The position numbers and the translations under genes are program-made. From Streptoalloteichus tenebrarius (GTDB lineage: Bacteria; Actinomycetota; Actinomycetes; Mycobacteriales; Pseudonocardiaceae): a stretch of DNA of 64,000 nucleotides. The first letter of the stretch is position 1. Every line of letters begins with the position of its first letter. This document shows positions 8,575 through 17,256 of the stretch, piece by piece. The notes beneath the pieces were generated by a model. It was given only the letters and a program-made list of their open reading frames with translations. It made no database searches and was not told where the DNA came from. The DNA lies in assembly GCF_024171885.1 (NCBI RefSeq), contig NZ_JAMTCP010000001.1:62001-126000 (forward strand), written 5' to 3'.

Positions 8575-9672
8575 GTGACGCGAACGGCAGAGGTCGCAGG
8601 CGCGGGGTTCGCCGGGCTGACCGTGGCGACCGAGCTCGCCCGGCGCGGCTGGCGGGTTCGTGTCCACGAGGCCGGCCCGCGCCCCCGAGCGTTCGGCGCC
8701 GGGATCTTCCTGTGGACGAACGGTCTGCGGGTGTTGACCGAACTGGGCGTCGTGGAGTGGGTGTTGGCCCGCTCCTACGAGGCCTCTCAGTGGGAGGAAC
8801 GGGACTCCGACGACAACGAGCTGGGCATCCGCCCGCTGCCGCTGCCGGGCGGCCTGCGGATGGTCACGATGACGCGGAGGACCCTGCACACCGCCCTGCT
8901 CACCGCCGCGGAGGCCGCCGGCGTCGAGATCCGCACCGGCTCCCGGGTCGTGGCGGCGGAGCCCGGCGGCGTGCTGGTCACCGAGGACGGCGCCCGGTGG
9001 CCGGCGGACCTCGCGGTGGGCGCGGACGGGATCCGGTCCCGCGTCCGCGACAGCCTGGGGCTGCTGGCCGGGCACGAGCTGTTCCCGTACGGGATGTACC
9101 GGTTCCTCGTTCCCCTCGCCAGGGTGCCGGAGTTCCGGGGCCGGTGGCGCAACTACCTGAACTTCCTGGACGCGGGACTGCGGCGGCGCGTCCTCTACGT
9201 GCCCTGCGACGAGCGCGAGCTGTACCTGTTGCTCGGCGCGGTCCACACGGACGAGGCACTGCGCCAACCGCTCGATCCGGCGGTGTGGTGCGAGACCTTC
9301 CCCGTCCTCCGGCCCCTGCTCGCGGAGCTGCCGCCGGCCCCGCGCTACGACCGGTACGAGGTCCTGCGGCTGGAGCGCTGGTCGGTGGGGCGCGTGGCGG
9401 TCGTCGGCGACGCCGCGCACGCGATGCCGCCGACGCTCGGCCAGGGCGCCGGCACCGCGGTGATGAACGCGCTCAGGCTGGCCAGGGCGGTCGCCGACGC
9501 CAGGGACGTCCCGGTCGCGCTCAGGAACTGGGAGTCGGACAACCGCCCGGCCACCGAACTCGTCCAGGCCGAGTCGGTGATCGGTGTCCGGGAGTTGTTC
9601 CCCCGCGACGGAGAACGACGTGACAAGTGGCCCGAGGGCGCCGTGCACGCCGCCGGCAGGGACCTCGTGTGA
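8575..9672 (+). CDS. FAD-dependent monooxygenase (salicylate hydroxylase-like fold)
   Basis: A 365-residue group A flavin monooxygenase. It has the dinucleotide fold GAGFAGLTVATELARRG at the N-terminus, a central GADGIRSRVR (DG motif) and the FAD ribityl motif GDAAHAMPPTLGQGAG near residue 280. It starts at a GTG after a GAGGGTGAGG site and ends 19 bp before the second berberine-bridge oxidase, with which it is probably cotranscribed. These enzymes use NAD(P)H and oxygen to hydroxylate or epoxidise aromatic or enol substrates. It is somewhat shorter than polyketide hydroxylases such as the one at 19688 and lacks their thioredoxin-like C-terminal domain. Confidence 0.8.
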   Translation: MTRTAEVAGAGFAGLTVATELARRGWRVRVHEAGPRPRAFGAGIFLWTNGLRVLTELGVVEWVLARSYEASQWEERDSDDNELGIRPLPLPGGLRMVTMTRRTLHTALLTAAEAAGVEIRTGSRVVAAEPGGVLVTEDGARWPADLAVGADGIRSRVRDSLGLLAGHELFPYGMYRFLVPLARVPEFRGRWRNYLNFLDAGLRRRVLYVPCDERELYLLLGAVHTDEALRQPLDPAVWCETFPVLRPLLAELPPAPRYDRYEVLRLERWSVGRVAVVGDAAHAMPPTLGQGAGTAVMNALRLARAVADARDVPVALRNWESDNRPATELVQAESVIGVRELFPRDGERRDKWPEGAVHAAGRDLV

Positions 9673-9691
9673 TCGCGGTAGGAGGAGACGG

Positions 9692-11254
9692 ATGGAACAC
9701 CTCGCCGAGCGGGCGCCTCAGTCGTCCACATTGGACGGTGTGGTCGACGCGCCCGCACCGGCGGCGGAGATCGTGACGCCGGACGACGTGCGTTACGACC
9801 TGCTGGCCAGGGCGGACAACTACCGGTTCGTCGCGCGCCCCGAGTACTTCCGGTTGGCCCACACGCCGAAGCAGGTCGAGCAGGCGGTCGGCGAGGCGGT
9901 CGCGGCGGGCAAGCGCCTCACGGTGCGCTCGGGGGGCCACTGCGGCGAGGCGTTCGTCGCCTCCCCGGACGTCCAGGTCATCCTGGACCTCTCCCCGATG
10001 TCGCACGTCGGGTTCGACCGGGAGCGCAACGCGTTCGTCATCGAGGCCGGCGCGACCGTCGGCCGGGTCCTCCAGACGCTCTTCCGCGGCTGGGGAGTCA
10101 CCATCCCCGCCGGGTTCTGCATGGGTGTCGGCGCGGGCGGGCACATCTGCGGCGGCGGGTACGGCCCGATGTCCCGGCTGCTCGGCCTGACCGTCGACTA
10201 CCTGCACGCGGTCGAGGTCGTCGTCGTGGACGAGAACGGCGTCGCCTCCACCGTGGTGGCCACCCGCGAGGACGACGACCCGAACCGGGACCTGTGGTGG
10301 GCGCACACCGGCGGCGGGGGCGGGAACTTCGGCGTCATCACCCGCTACTGGATGCGCTCGCCCGACGCCACCGGCACGGACCCCGCCCGCCTGCTGCCGC
10401 GCGCGCCGGGGATGGTGCACATCGCCGAGGTGGAGTGGCCGTGGCCCGAGCTGACCGAGCGGGCCTTCGTCCGGCTGGCCCGCAACTTCGTCCGGTGGCA
10501 GCTTGCCAACAGCGACGTGGACTCGCCCAACGTGGACCTGTACGCCCTCATGCGGTGCATGCACCAGTCGGCGGGCCACGTCGCGATGCACACGCAGATC
10601 CCCGCCGACCGGCCGGACGCCGCGTCCCGCTGGGACCGGTTCCTCGACGAGCTGAACGCCGGCGTCGGGGTCACCCCGCTGGTCCGCCGGCAGACCCTGC
10701 CGTGGCTGGCGGCGAGCCGGTACCTGGCGGTGCCCGACACCGGGCCGTGGGCGATCGCGGCGCGCCGCAAGGTCAAGTCGGCCGACCTGCGCGGCCCGCA
10801 CACCGAGGAGCAGCTCGTCGCGGCCTACCGGCACCTCACCGACCCCGACTACCACGGCCCGAACTCGTCGATGGAGTACATCGGGTACGGCGGCAGGGTG
10901 AACACCGTGTCGCCCTCGGCGACCGCGATCCCGCGCGGCGCCGTGGTGAAGACCTTCTACATGGCCGCGTGGAACGACCCCGCCGAGGACGACCAGCACA
11001 TCCGGTGGATGCGGGAGCTCTACCGTGACGTGCACGCGGAGACCGGGGGAGTGCCGGTGCCGAACGAGGTCAACACCGGCGCCTACGTCAACTACCCCGA
11101 CATCGACCTCGCCGACCCGGAGTGGAACACCTCCGGCGTGCCGTGGCACACGTTGTACTACGGGGAGAACTACCCGCGCCTCCAGGAGGTCAAGGCGAAG
11201 TGGGATCCCCGGAACGTGTTCCGACACGCTCTGTCGATCCGGCCGCCGCGCTGA
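9692..11254 (+). CDS. FAD-linked oxidase, berberine-bridge type, paralogue 2
   Basis: A 520-residue paralogue of the oxidase at 3836. Both flavin-tethering residues are present: His83 in RSGGHCGE and Cys143 in PAGFCMGVGAGGH, giving the bicovalent FAD pattern of BBE and AknOx-type enzymes. The C-terminal BBE segment ends in WDPRNVFRHALSIRPP. ATG 9692 follows GGAGGAGACGG; an earlier in-frame start would run into the upstream gene. Its 3' end overlaps the convergent MFS gene by 65 bp. Two related but differently tethered oxidases in one block suggest two separate oxidation steps. Confidence 0.85.
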   Translation: MEHLAERAPQSSTLDGVVDAPAPAAEIVTPDDVRYDLLARADNYRFVARPEYFRLAHTPKQVEQAVGEAVAAGKRLTVRSGGHCGEAFVASPDVQVILDLSPMSHVGFDRERNAFVIEAGATVGRVLQTLFRGWGVTIPAGFCMGVGAGGHICGGGYGPMSRLLGLTVDYLHAVEVVVVDENGVASTVVATREDDDPNRDLWWAHTGGGGGNFGVITRYWMRSPDATGTDPARLLPRAPGMVHIAEVEWPWPELTERAFVRLARNFVRWQLANSDVDSPNVDLYALMRCMHQSAGHVAMHTQIPADRPDAASRWDRFLDELNAGVGVTPLVRRQTLPWLAASRYLAVPDTGPWAIAARRKVKSADLRGPHTEEQLVAAYRHLTDPDYHGPNSSMEYIGYGGRVNTVSPSATAIPRGAVVKTFYMAAWNDPAEDDQHIRWMRELYRDVHAETGGVPVPNEVNTGAYVNYPDIDLADPEWNTSGVPWHTLYYGENYPRLQEVKAKWDPRNVFRHALSIRPPR

Positions 11255-12542
11255 CCGTCTCGCGAGGGGCTCCGGGATAGCCGCGGACCACCGCCGCGGC
11301 CACCCCGGTGCTCAGCAGCGCGAAGACGACCGACAGCCCGACCAGCCACGGGTAGCCGACGAGTCCGGCCGTGCTGAGGCCGACCGAGGTCAGCACGACC
11401 CTGCCCAGTCCGGTCATGGAGACGGGGACGGTGTAGTCGGTCGCTCCCGAGGCCCCGCGCGCCAGGTCGAGCGACACCGTGGAGATCCAGGTGAGCTTGG
11501 CCCCGTAGGTGATCGCCATGAGGATCAGGGCGGTCGAGGTCAGCCCCACGTGCCCGTTGCCGAAGGCGAGTGGGAGGGTGGCGGCCAGCGCGACGGCGCT
11601 GCCGATGCCGATCACCACCATCGGCCGGGAGCGCCCGTAGCGGGTGATGATCGTCCCGGTGACCAGCGCCGCCACGATCTGGGCCCCCGTGGCCAGGGTG
11701 TACTGGACGAAGCCGATCTGGTCGGTCGACCACCCCGCGGACAGGAGCATGGCGGACTGCGGCGCGCTGGCCAGCCAGTCGCCCAGCAGGAAGAAGGGGA
11801 TCACGAGCAGGGTCCACACGGCGTTGCGCCGGATGCGGAAGTAGCTGGCCAGCGCGCGCCACGGCGCGGCGCGGCCCGCGCCGCGCGGGGCCGGCGGCTC
11901 GACGAAGCGGGCGAGGACGATCAGGGGGACGGCGAACACCGCGGTGACGGACAGCACCGTCGCGGTCCACCCGACGTGCGAGTAGAGCAGGAGGGCGCCG
12001 CCGGAGCCGATGATCAACGACAGGCTGGCCGCCGCGACCTGGATGCCGTTGGCCATGCCGGCGTCGGCGGGGGACAGGATGCGGACCGCGAGCCCGTTGA
12101 TGGCGGTGTCGTGGAACGTCGAGACGAGCAGCACGCCGACCATCAGCACCAGGGTCGCCGGCAGGTGCTCGACCGGGTCGACCGCCGCCAGCGCCACCAG
12201 GATCAGCACCAGCACGACCTGCGTGAGGATGAGCCAGCTCCGGTAGTGCCCGTGCCGGGAGGAGCCGAACCGGTCGACCAGCGGCCCGACGAGGAACCGG
12301 CCGAAGTAGACCATGGTGAGGAGGTTGATCAGCGCGACCGTGCCGAGCGAGACGCCGCGCGCGAGCAGGATCGTGCCGAGGGCGCCGAAGAAGAACGAGT
12401 ACCCGATGTCGGAGACCAGGTACAGCGAGGCGATGACGAGCATGCGCTGTCGTCGCGACAGGGGTGCCGCGCCGTCCTCCGACGGCGCGGGCGCCCGGCC
12501 CTGCGGGGCGGTCCGGCGGGACGTCTCGTCCGTTCTTCCCAT
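11190..12542 (-). CDS. Major facilitator superfamily permease (AmpG/RhtX-like)
   Basis: A 450-residue membrane protein with about 12 hydrophobic segments and an MFS loop 2-3 motif (GPLVDRFGSSRHGHYR). The topology and the DTAINGLAVRIL segment recall the AmpG/RhtX/FptX/YbtX branch, some of which handle siderophores or muropeptides; this assignment is by eye. It is transcribed divergently from tetR across a perfect TetR-type palindrome, the usual layout for a TetR-controlled transporter. Its 3' end runs 65 bp antisense into the oxidase gene. With the two YbtPQ-like pairs, it completes a transporter set like that of yersiniabactin loci. Confidence 0.75.
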   Translation of the reverse strand: MGRTDETSRRTAPQGRAPAPSEDGAAPLSRRQRMLVIASLYLVSDIGYSFFFGALGTILLARGVSLGTVALINLLTMVYFGRFLVGPLVDRFGSSRHGHYRSWLILTQVVLVLILVALAAVDPVEHLPATLVLMVGVLLVSTFHDTAINGLAVRILSPADAGMANGIQVAAASLSLIIGSGGALLLYSHVGWTATVLSVTAVFAVPLIVLARFVEPPAPRGAGRAAPWRALASYFRIRRNAVWTLLVIPFFLLGDWLASAPQSAMLLSAGWSTDQIGFVQYTLATGAQIVAALVTGTIITRYGRSRPMVVIGIGSAVALAATLPLAFGNGHVGLTSTALILMAITYGAKLTWISTVSLDLARGASGATDYTVPVSMTGLGRVVLTSVGLSTAGLVGYPWLVGLSVVFALLSTGVAAAVVRGYPGAPRETVSAAAGSTERVGTRSGDPTSP

Positions 12543-12564
12543 GTCGAGGGGCTCCCTACTATCA

Positions 12565-12581
12565 TGACTGACTGACAGTCA
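12565..12581. promoter_or_regulatory. Candidate TetR operator, copy 2 (perfect palindrome)
   Basis: TGACTG-ACTGA-CAGTCA is a perfect 6+5+6 palindrome in the 123-bp gap between the divergent MFS and tetR genes. It is placed to control both and is the natural autoregulatory site. Confidence 0.75.
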
Positions 12582-12665
12582 GACACGGCTGGCTGATCCG
12601 GAACCCGGTAGTGAGGGGTGTCCCCCGATGCGCCCGATACGCTGGGTAGGGCGAAAGGGGATGAC

Positions 12666-13235
12666 GTGCCACGCACGAAGCCGGGCAAGCAGAGGCGGAG
12701 TGAACTGCTCGACGCCGCCGAGTCGCTCGTGCTGCGCAACGGCGTCGACTCCTTCACGGTCGACGACGTCACCGTGGGGGCCGGTGTCGCCAAGGGGACG
12801 TTCTACCTGCATTTCGCCAACAAGAATGAGCTGATCACGGCCCTGCGCGAGCGCTACGTCGAGCGTTTCGTCGCCCGTCAGCGTGAGGCCGCGCGGACGG
12901 CCGAGGACGGTGTCGCCCGGGTGGAGCAGTGGATGCTGGCGGGCATCGACGAGCACCTGGCCGACATCCGCCTGCACGACCTGCTGTTCCACACGATGAC
13001 CCGGCCGGAGACGCCCACCCGCAACCCCTCCGTCGACGCGTTGCACGACCTGCTGCGGGAGATCGGGGCCGACCTGGTGGACCCCGAGGCGACGGCGGTC
13101 GTCCTCTACCACGCGATGCACGGCATCGCCGACCACATCGTGCACTTCCCCCAGGACCGGGACCGCATGCTCGCCGAGGCGGCCCGCCTCTGCCGCGCGC
13201 TCGTGGTCGTTCCCGCGCCACACCTGACGAAGTAA
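12666..13235 (+). CDS. TetR-family transcriptional regulator
   Basis: A 189-residue regulator. The N-terminal helix-turn-helix covers about residues 8-55 (RRSELLDAAESLVLRNG, then VAKGTFYLHFANKNEL), and an alpha-helical ligand-binding domain follows. The GTG at 12666 is preceded by GCGAAAGGGGATGAC; an in-frame ATG at 12618 would add 16 poorly conserved residues. It is divergent from the MFS permease. The palindrome in front of it recurs before both ABC operons, so a small regulon covering the transporters of this block can be proposed. The ligand is unknown, but may be the transported compound. Confidence 0.9.
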   Translation: MPRTKPGKQRRSELLDAAESLVLRNGVDSFTVDDVTVGAGVAKGTFYLHFANKNELITALRERYVERFVARQREAARTAEDGVARVEQWMLAGIDEHLADIRLHDLLFHTMTRPETPTRNPSVDALHDLLREIGADLVDPEATAVVLYHAMHGIADHIVHFPQDRDRMLAEAARLCRALVVVPAPHLTK

Positions 13236-13338
13236 CGGCGAGGATGCCGGTTCTGGCATCGCGCTGATCCCCCTGTCGTGTCCTCCGGGACACCCCACGG
13301 CCTGGTCCGTCACACTCCGACACCCCTGGCGTCCACCG

Positions 13339-13357
13339 TTAGGGTAGCCTACCCTCA
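13339..13357. promoter_or_regulatory. Iron box (IdeR/DmdR type) upstream of the second ABC operon
   Basis: The 19 bases TTAGGGTAGCCTACCCTCA match the IdeR/DmdR consensus at 16 of 19 positions and are themselves nearly palindromic. The box lies 129 bp before the start at 13486 and five bases before a TetR-type palindrome. Repression by iron-loaded IdeR/DmdR is predicted. Confidence 0.65.
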
Positions 13358-13361
13358 GACG

Positions 13362-13378
13362 TGACTGACTATCAGTCA
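13362..13378. promoter_or_regulatory. Candidate TetR operator, copy 3 (perfect palindrome)
   Basis: TGACTG-ACTAT-CAGTCA has the same arms and spacing as the site at 12565 and a different centre, so the conserved part is the half-site pair. It directly follows the iron box and precedes the second ABC operon. Confidence 0.7.
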
Positions 13379-13485
13379 TATGATGTGGTCCGCACCGACG
13401 AGGTGCGCGCCCTCGGGGCGGCGTGATCCGACACGGCGTGATCTGACTCGGCGTGATCAGACACCACGATGAGGAAGGCAGATCG

Positions 13486-15312
13486 ATGACAACGACGACC
13501 ACGACCGGGGAGCTGCGAGTCGCGACCCCGAACCGGCGAGGACAGCCCGTGGTCGAGAGCGAACCTCGACTCATCCGCGCCGACTCGGCCGCGCGCCTGC
13601 TGCGCCGGGTGCGCCCGCACCTGATCACGTGCGCCGTGCTGTCGGCGGTGGCCGCGGCGTGCGGGTTCGCCCCGTACGTGGCCATCGCGGAGATCGCGCG
13701 CACGGTGCTCGGCGCGCCGGACGTCGCGTCGGTCGCCGGGACGGTGTGGACGTGGGTCGCCATCGGTGGGGCCGGCGCCATGCTGCGCCTGGTGCTGCTC
13801 GGCCTGTCCTCCCACGTGGGCCACACCGCGGACGCCCAGGTGCTGCGGGACATCAGGACCCGGCTCGTCGGCCGGCTCGGCGTCGTGCCGCTGGGCTGGT
13901 TCCGCGCCTCCGGCTCCGGCCAGGTCAAGAAGGCGATGACCGACGACCTGGAGGAGATGCACCACCTGATCGCGCACGCCCTCGGGGAGATCGTCTGCGG
14001 CATCACCGCCCTGGTCGTCGGCTTCGGCTACCTGGTGTTCGTGGACTGGCGCATGGCGTTGATCACCCTGGTGGTGCCGCTGCTGATGGTGATCAGCTAC
14101 CGCGCCGCGATGCGCTCGATGTCGTCGCACATGGCCCGGCTCATCGCCGCGGAGGGGCGGATCAGCGCCGCGAGCGTCGAGTACGCCGACGGCATCACCG
14201 TGGTCAAGACGTTCGGCACCGGCGGGCGGATCATGGAGCGCTTCGCCGAGGCCGTCCGCGAGCACACCGAGGCCCTGCGGGTCTGGGTCGACGAGACCCG
14301 GTACAGCTCGGCGCTGGCCCAGGTGTTCAGCTCGGAGATGACCGTGCTGGCCGTCGTCCTGGCCTCCGGCGTCGGGTTCGTCAGCGCGGGGTGGCTCGGC
14401 TTCCCCGACGTGCTGCCGTTCCTCGTCGTCGGCATCGGCCTGCCGACCTCGTTCACCCCGATCATCCAGGGCACCCAGGGCCTGCGGAAGGCCCGCGTGG
14501 CCGCCGGCCGCATCGAGCGCCTGCTGGCGCAGGAGCCGCTGCCCGAGCCGGCCAACCCGCGGCGCCCCACCGGCCACCGGGTGGAGCTGGACCGGGTGAC
14601 GTTCTCCTACGACGGGGTGAGCAACGCGGTCGAGGAGATCAGCGCGGTCTGCGAGCCCGGCACGGTGACCGCCATCGTGGGTCCCTCGGGTGCGGGCAAG
14701 TCGACGTTGGCGAGCCTGGTGCCGCGGTTCTACGACGTGACCGGCGGCGCGATCCGCATCGGCGGCGTCGACCTCAGGGACATCGCGTCGGACAAGCTGT
14801 TGTCCTCGATGTCGTTGGTGTTCCAGGACGTGGTCTTGCTGCGCGACACCGTCAGGGAGAACATCCGGATCGGCCGGCCCGAGGCGACCGACGAGGAGGT
14901 CCGCGAGGCCGCCAAGGCCGCGCAGATCCACCACGTCATCGAGCGCCTCCCCGAGGGCTATGACACCGTCCTCGACGGCGCGGCCGGCGGCGGGCTGTCC
15001 GGCGGCGAGCGGCAGCGGCTGACGATCGCCAGGGCGATCCTGTCGGGCGCCCCCATCGTCATCCTGGACGAGGCCACCGCCTCGCTGGACCCCGACAGCG
15101 AGACCGCCGTGCAGGACGCGTTGTCCGAGCTGGTCACCGGCAAGACGGTGCTGGTGATCGCGCACCGCCTGCACACCATCGCCCACGCCCACCAGATCCT
15201 CGTCCTGAACGAGGGCCGGCTGGTGGAGTCGGGCACCCACCAGGAACTCCTCGCCAGGAACGGGCTCTACGCCCGCATGTGGCGCGCCCAGCAGAACGGA
15301 GACAACGCGTGA
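13486..15312 (+). CDS. ABC transporter half-subunit (YbtP/IrtA-like), second copy
   Basis: A 608-residue half-transporter closely similar along its length to the one at 199. It has the same exporter-fold membrane domain, Walker A GPSGAGKS, signature LSGGERQR, Walker B VILDEATASLD and switch IAHRLH. The ATG at 13486 follows GAGGAAGGCAG; an in-frame ATG at 13453 has no such site. It overlaps the next gene by four bases (GTGA). Control by an iron box and a TetR operator is predicted from the 5' region. The two copies are diverged enough to be an old duplication, so they may carry related but different ligands. Confidence 0.85.
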   Translation: MTTTTTTGELRVATPNRRGQPVVESEPRLIRADSAARLLRRVRPHLITCAVLSAVAAACGFAPYVAIAEIARTVLGAPDVASVAGTVWTWVAIGGAGAMLRLVLLGLSSHVGHTADAQVLRDIRTRLVGRLGVVPLGWFRASGSGQVKKAMTDDLEEMHHLIAHALGEIVCGITALVVGFGYLVFVDWRMALITLVVPLLMVISYRAAMRSMSSHMARLIAAEGRISAASVEYADGITVVKTFGTGGRIMERFAEAVREHTEALRVWVDETRYSSALAQVFSSEMTVLAVVLASGVGFVSAGWLGFPDVLPFLVVGIGLPTSFTPIIQGTQGLRKARVAAGRIERLLAQEPLPEPANPRRPTGHRVELDRVTFSYDGVSNAVEEISAVCEPGTVTAIVGPSGAGKSTLASLVPRFYDVTGGAIRIGGVDLRDIASDKLLSSMSLVFQDVVLLRDTVRENIRIGRPEATDEEVREAAKAAQIHHVIERLPEGYDTVLDGAAGGGLSGGERQRLTIARAILSGAPIVILDEATASLDPDSETAVQDALSELVTGKTVLVIAHRLHTIAHAHQILVLNEGRLVESGTHQELLARNGLYARMWRAQQNGDNA

Positions 15313-17042
15313 TCCGCCACATGTACCGGTTGTACCCACATCCGGGACTGCTCGTCCGACTCACCGTGCTGCACGTCGTCCTGGCGGTCCTCCAGGGACT
15401 GCTGCTCGGGTCGCTGGTGCCGATCCTGCGCGCGCTGCTGCGCCCCGAGCCCGACTTCGCCACCGCCACCCCGTGGCTGGTCGCCGGCGGGATCGGCGTC
15501 CTCGTGTACTGGGCGCTCAAGGTGATCGCGACCCCCGTCGGGTTCGCCGCGAGCATGCACCTGGCCGCCCAGCTCCGGCACCACCTGATGCGGCACGTCG
15601 CCACGCTGCCGCTGGGCTGGTTCACCGGCGACCGCAAGGCGCGGCTGTCCAGGACGGTCACCACCTCCGCCGGCAACGTCGCCCACCTGGCCGCGACCTT
15701 CGGGCCGCCGGCCATCACCGGCACCCTGGTGCCGATCACCGTCGTGGCGGTGACGTTCGTGGTGGACTGGCGGCTCGCGCTGGTGTTCCTGATCATCCTG
15801 CCCATCGCGTTCCTGGCGCTGCGCCGCGCCGGCCGCATCACCTCCGAGGCCGACCGCGAGCTGGAGGAGGCCGCCGTCGAGATCGCCGGGCGCGCCATCG
15901 AGTTCGGCCAGGCCCAGCCCGTGCTGCGGGCCGCCGGCGTCGGCGCCACCGGCAGCGCCCGCATGCGGCACGCGCTCGACGACCACCGCGACCGCTACCT
16001 CCGGGGTCTGCGCCGCTCGCTGTTCCCCGACCTGACCTACACCGGCGTGGTGATGGTCGGGTTCGTCGCCGTGCTCGTGTTCGGGGCCCAGTTCCTGCTC
16101 AACGGCAGTCTGGCCGTCCCCGACACCGTGGCCCTGCTCGTGCTGGCCGTGCGGTTCCTCGAACCCCTCGGCACGCTGACCGAGCTGCTCGGCACGCTGC
16201 ACGCGATGGACAACGCGATCAGCAGGGTGGAGAGCATCCTGCACACGCCGGCGTTGCCGCACAAGAAGAACGCGGTGCGCCGGATCGAGGAGGCCTCGAT
16301 CGAGTTCGACGACGTCACCTTCTCCTACGGCGACACCCCCGCCCTGTCCAACGTGTCGTTCGTCTGCCGCCCCGGCACGACCACGGCCCTGGTCGGGCCG
16401 TCGGGTTCGGGCAAGACCACGGTCACCCGGTTGGTGGCCCGGTTCTTCGACGTGGACTCGGGCAGCGTGCGGGTCGGCGGGGTCGACGTCCGGGACCTCG
16501 ACCACGCGACCCTGCTCGGCGAGATCGCGATCGTGTTCCAGGACGTGTACCTGTTCGACACCACCATCGAGGAGAACCTCCGCCTGGCGCGGCCGGACGC
16601 CACGCGCGAGGAGCTGGAGGCGGCGGCGCGGGCGGCCCGGCTCGACGAGGTCATCGAGCGCCTGCCCGACGGCTGGGACACCCAGGTGGGCGAGGGCGGC
16701 GCGCAGCTCTCCGGCGGCGAGCGCCAGCGGGTGTCGATCGCCAGGGCCTTCCTCAAGCGGGCGCGGATCGTGCTGCTGGACGAGGCCGGTTCGGCGCTGG
16801 ACCCGGAGAACGAGGGCGCGATCAGCGAGGCCATCGCCAACCTGGCCAGGGACCCCGAGCGGACCGTGATCGTGATCGCGCACCGCCCGGCGACGCTGGC
16901 CACCGCCGACTTCGTGGTCGCCCTCGACGGGGGGCGGGTCATGGAGTTCGGCTCCCCGGTGGACCTGCTGCGCACCGGCGGCACCTTCGCCCGCCTGCAC
17001 AACCAGTACGAGCACGCCAGGAGCTGGCACATCGCCACCTAG
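15309..17042 (+). CDS. ABC transporter half-subunit (YbtQ/IrtB-like), second copy
   Basis: A 577-residue partner of the preceding gene, of the same length as its paralogue at 2031. GTG at 15309 overlaps the upstream stop. The ATPase carries Walker A GPSGSGKT, signature LSGGERQR and Walker B VLLDEAGSALD; the membrane domain occupies about residues 15-300. The duplicated pair suggests two parallel transport routes under common regulation. A strong hairpin at 17146 ends the operon. Confidence 0.85.
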   Translation: MIRHMYRLYPHPGLLVRLTVLHVVLAVLQGLLLGSLVPILRALLRPEPDFATATPWLVAGGIGVLVYWALKVIATPVGFAASMHLAAQLRHHLMRHVATLPLGWFTGDRKARLSRTVTTSAGNVAHLAATFGPPAITGTLVPITVVAVTFVVDWRLALVFLIILPIAFLALRRAGRITSEADRELEEAAVEIAGRAIEFGQAQPVLRAAGVGATGSARMRHALDDHRDRYLRGLRRSLFPDLTYTGVVMVGFVAVLVFGAQFLLNGSLAVPDTVALLVLAVRFLEPLGTLTELLGTLHAMDNAISRVESILHTPALPHKKNAVRRIEEASIEFDDVTFSYGDTPALSNVSFVCRPGTTTALVGPSGSGKTTVTRLVARFFDVDSGSVRVGGVDVRDLDHATLLGEIAIVFQDVYLFDTTIEENLRLARPDATREELEAAARAARLDEVIERLPDGWDTQVGEGGAQLSGGERQRVSIARAFLKRARIVLLDEAGSALDPENEGAISEAIANLARDPERTVIVIAHRPATLATADFVVALDGGRVMEFGSPVDLLRTGGTFARLHNQYEHARSWHIAT

Positions 17043-17145
17043 TCCACCGTGGGTGTTCGGTGGAGCCCACCCCCGGCTGTCGGCGTGGCCGGGAGTGGTC
17101 CCCCGACCGACCCAGGTGCGGTTCGGCGCCCCGCCGGCGCCGACG

Positions 17146-17186
17146 CGGGACGGTGGTCCTCGTCCGATGCGAGGACCACCGTCCCG
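17146..17186. terminator. Hairpin terminator between convergent genes
   Basis: A perfect 17-bp stem (CGGGACGGTGGTCCTCG and its complement) with a 7-base loop lies between the ABC operon (ending 17042) and the convergent carbamoyltransferase gene (ending 17257). It could serve both strands. Confidence 0.75.
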
Positions 17187-17256
17187 TCACCGTTCTCCCG
17201 CCCGCCGTGCTGTTCTCCCACCTGCCGACGCCGCTCTCCCGAGCCGCCGTCGGCGC

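Noticed and set aside
12618-12665. Upstream ATG start for the TetR protein
   Set aside because: The added 16 residues do not fit the family, and GTG 12666 has a better ribosome site.
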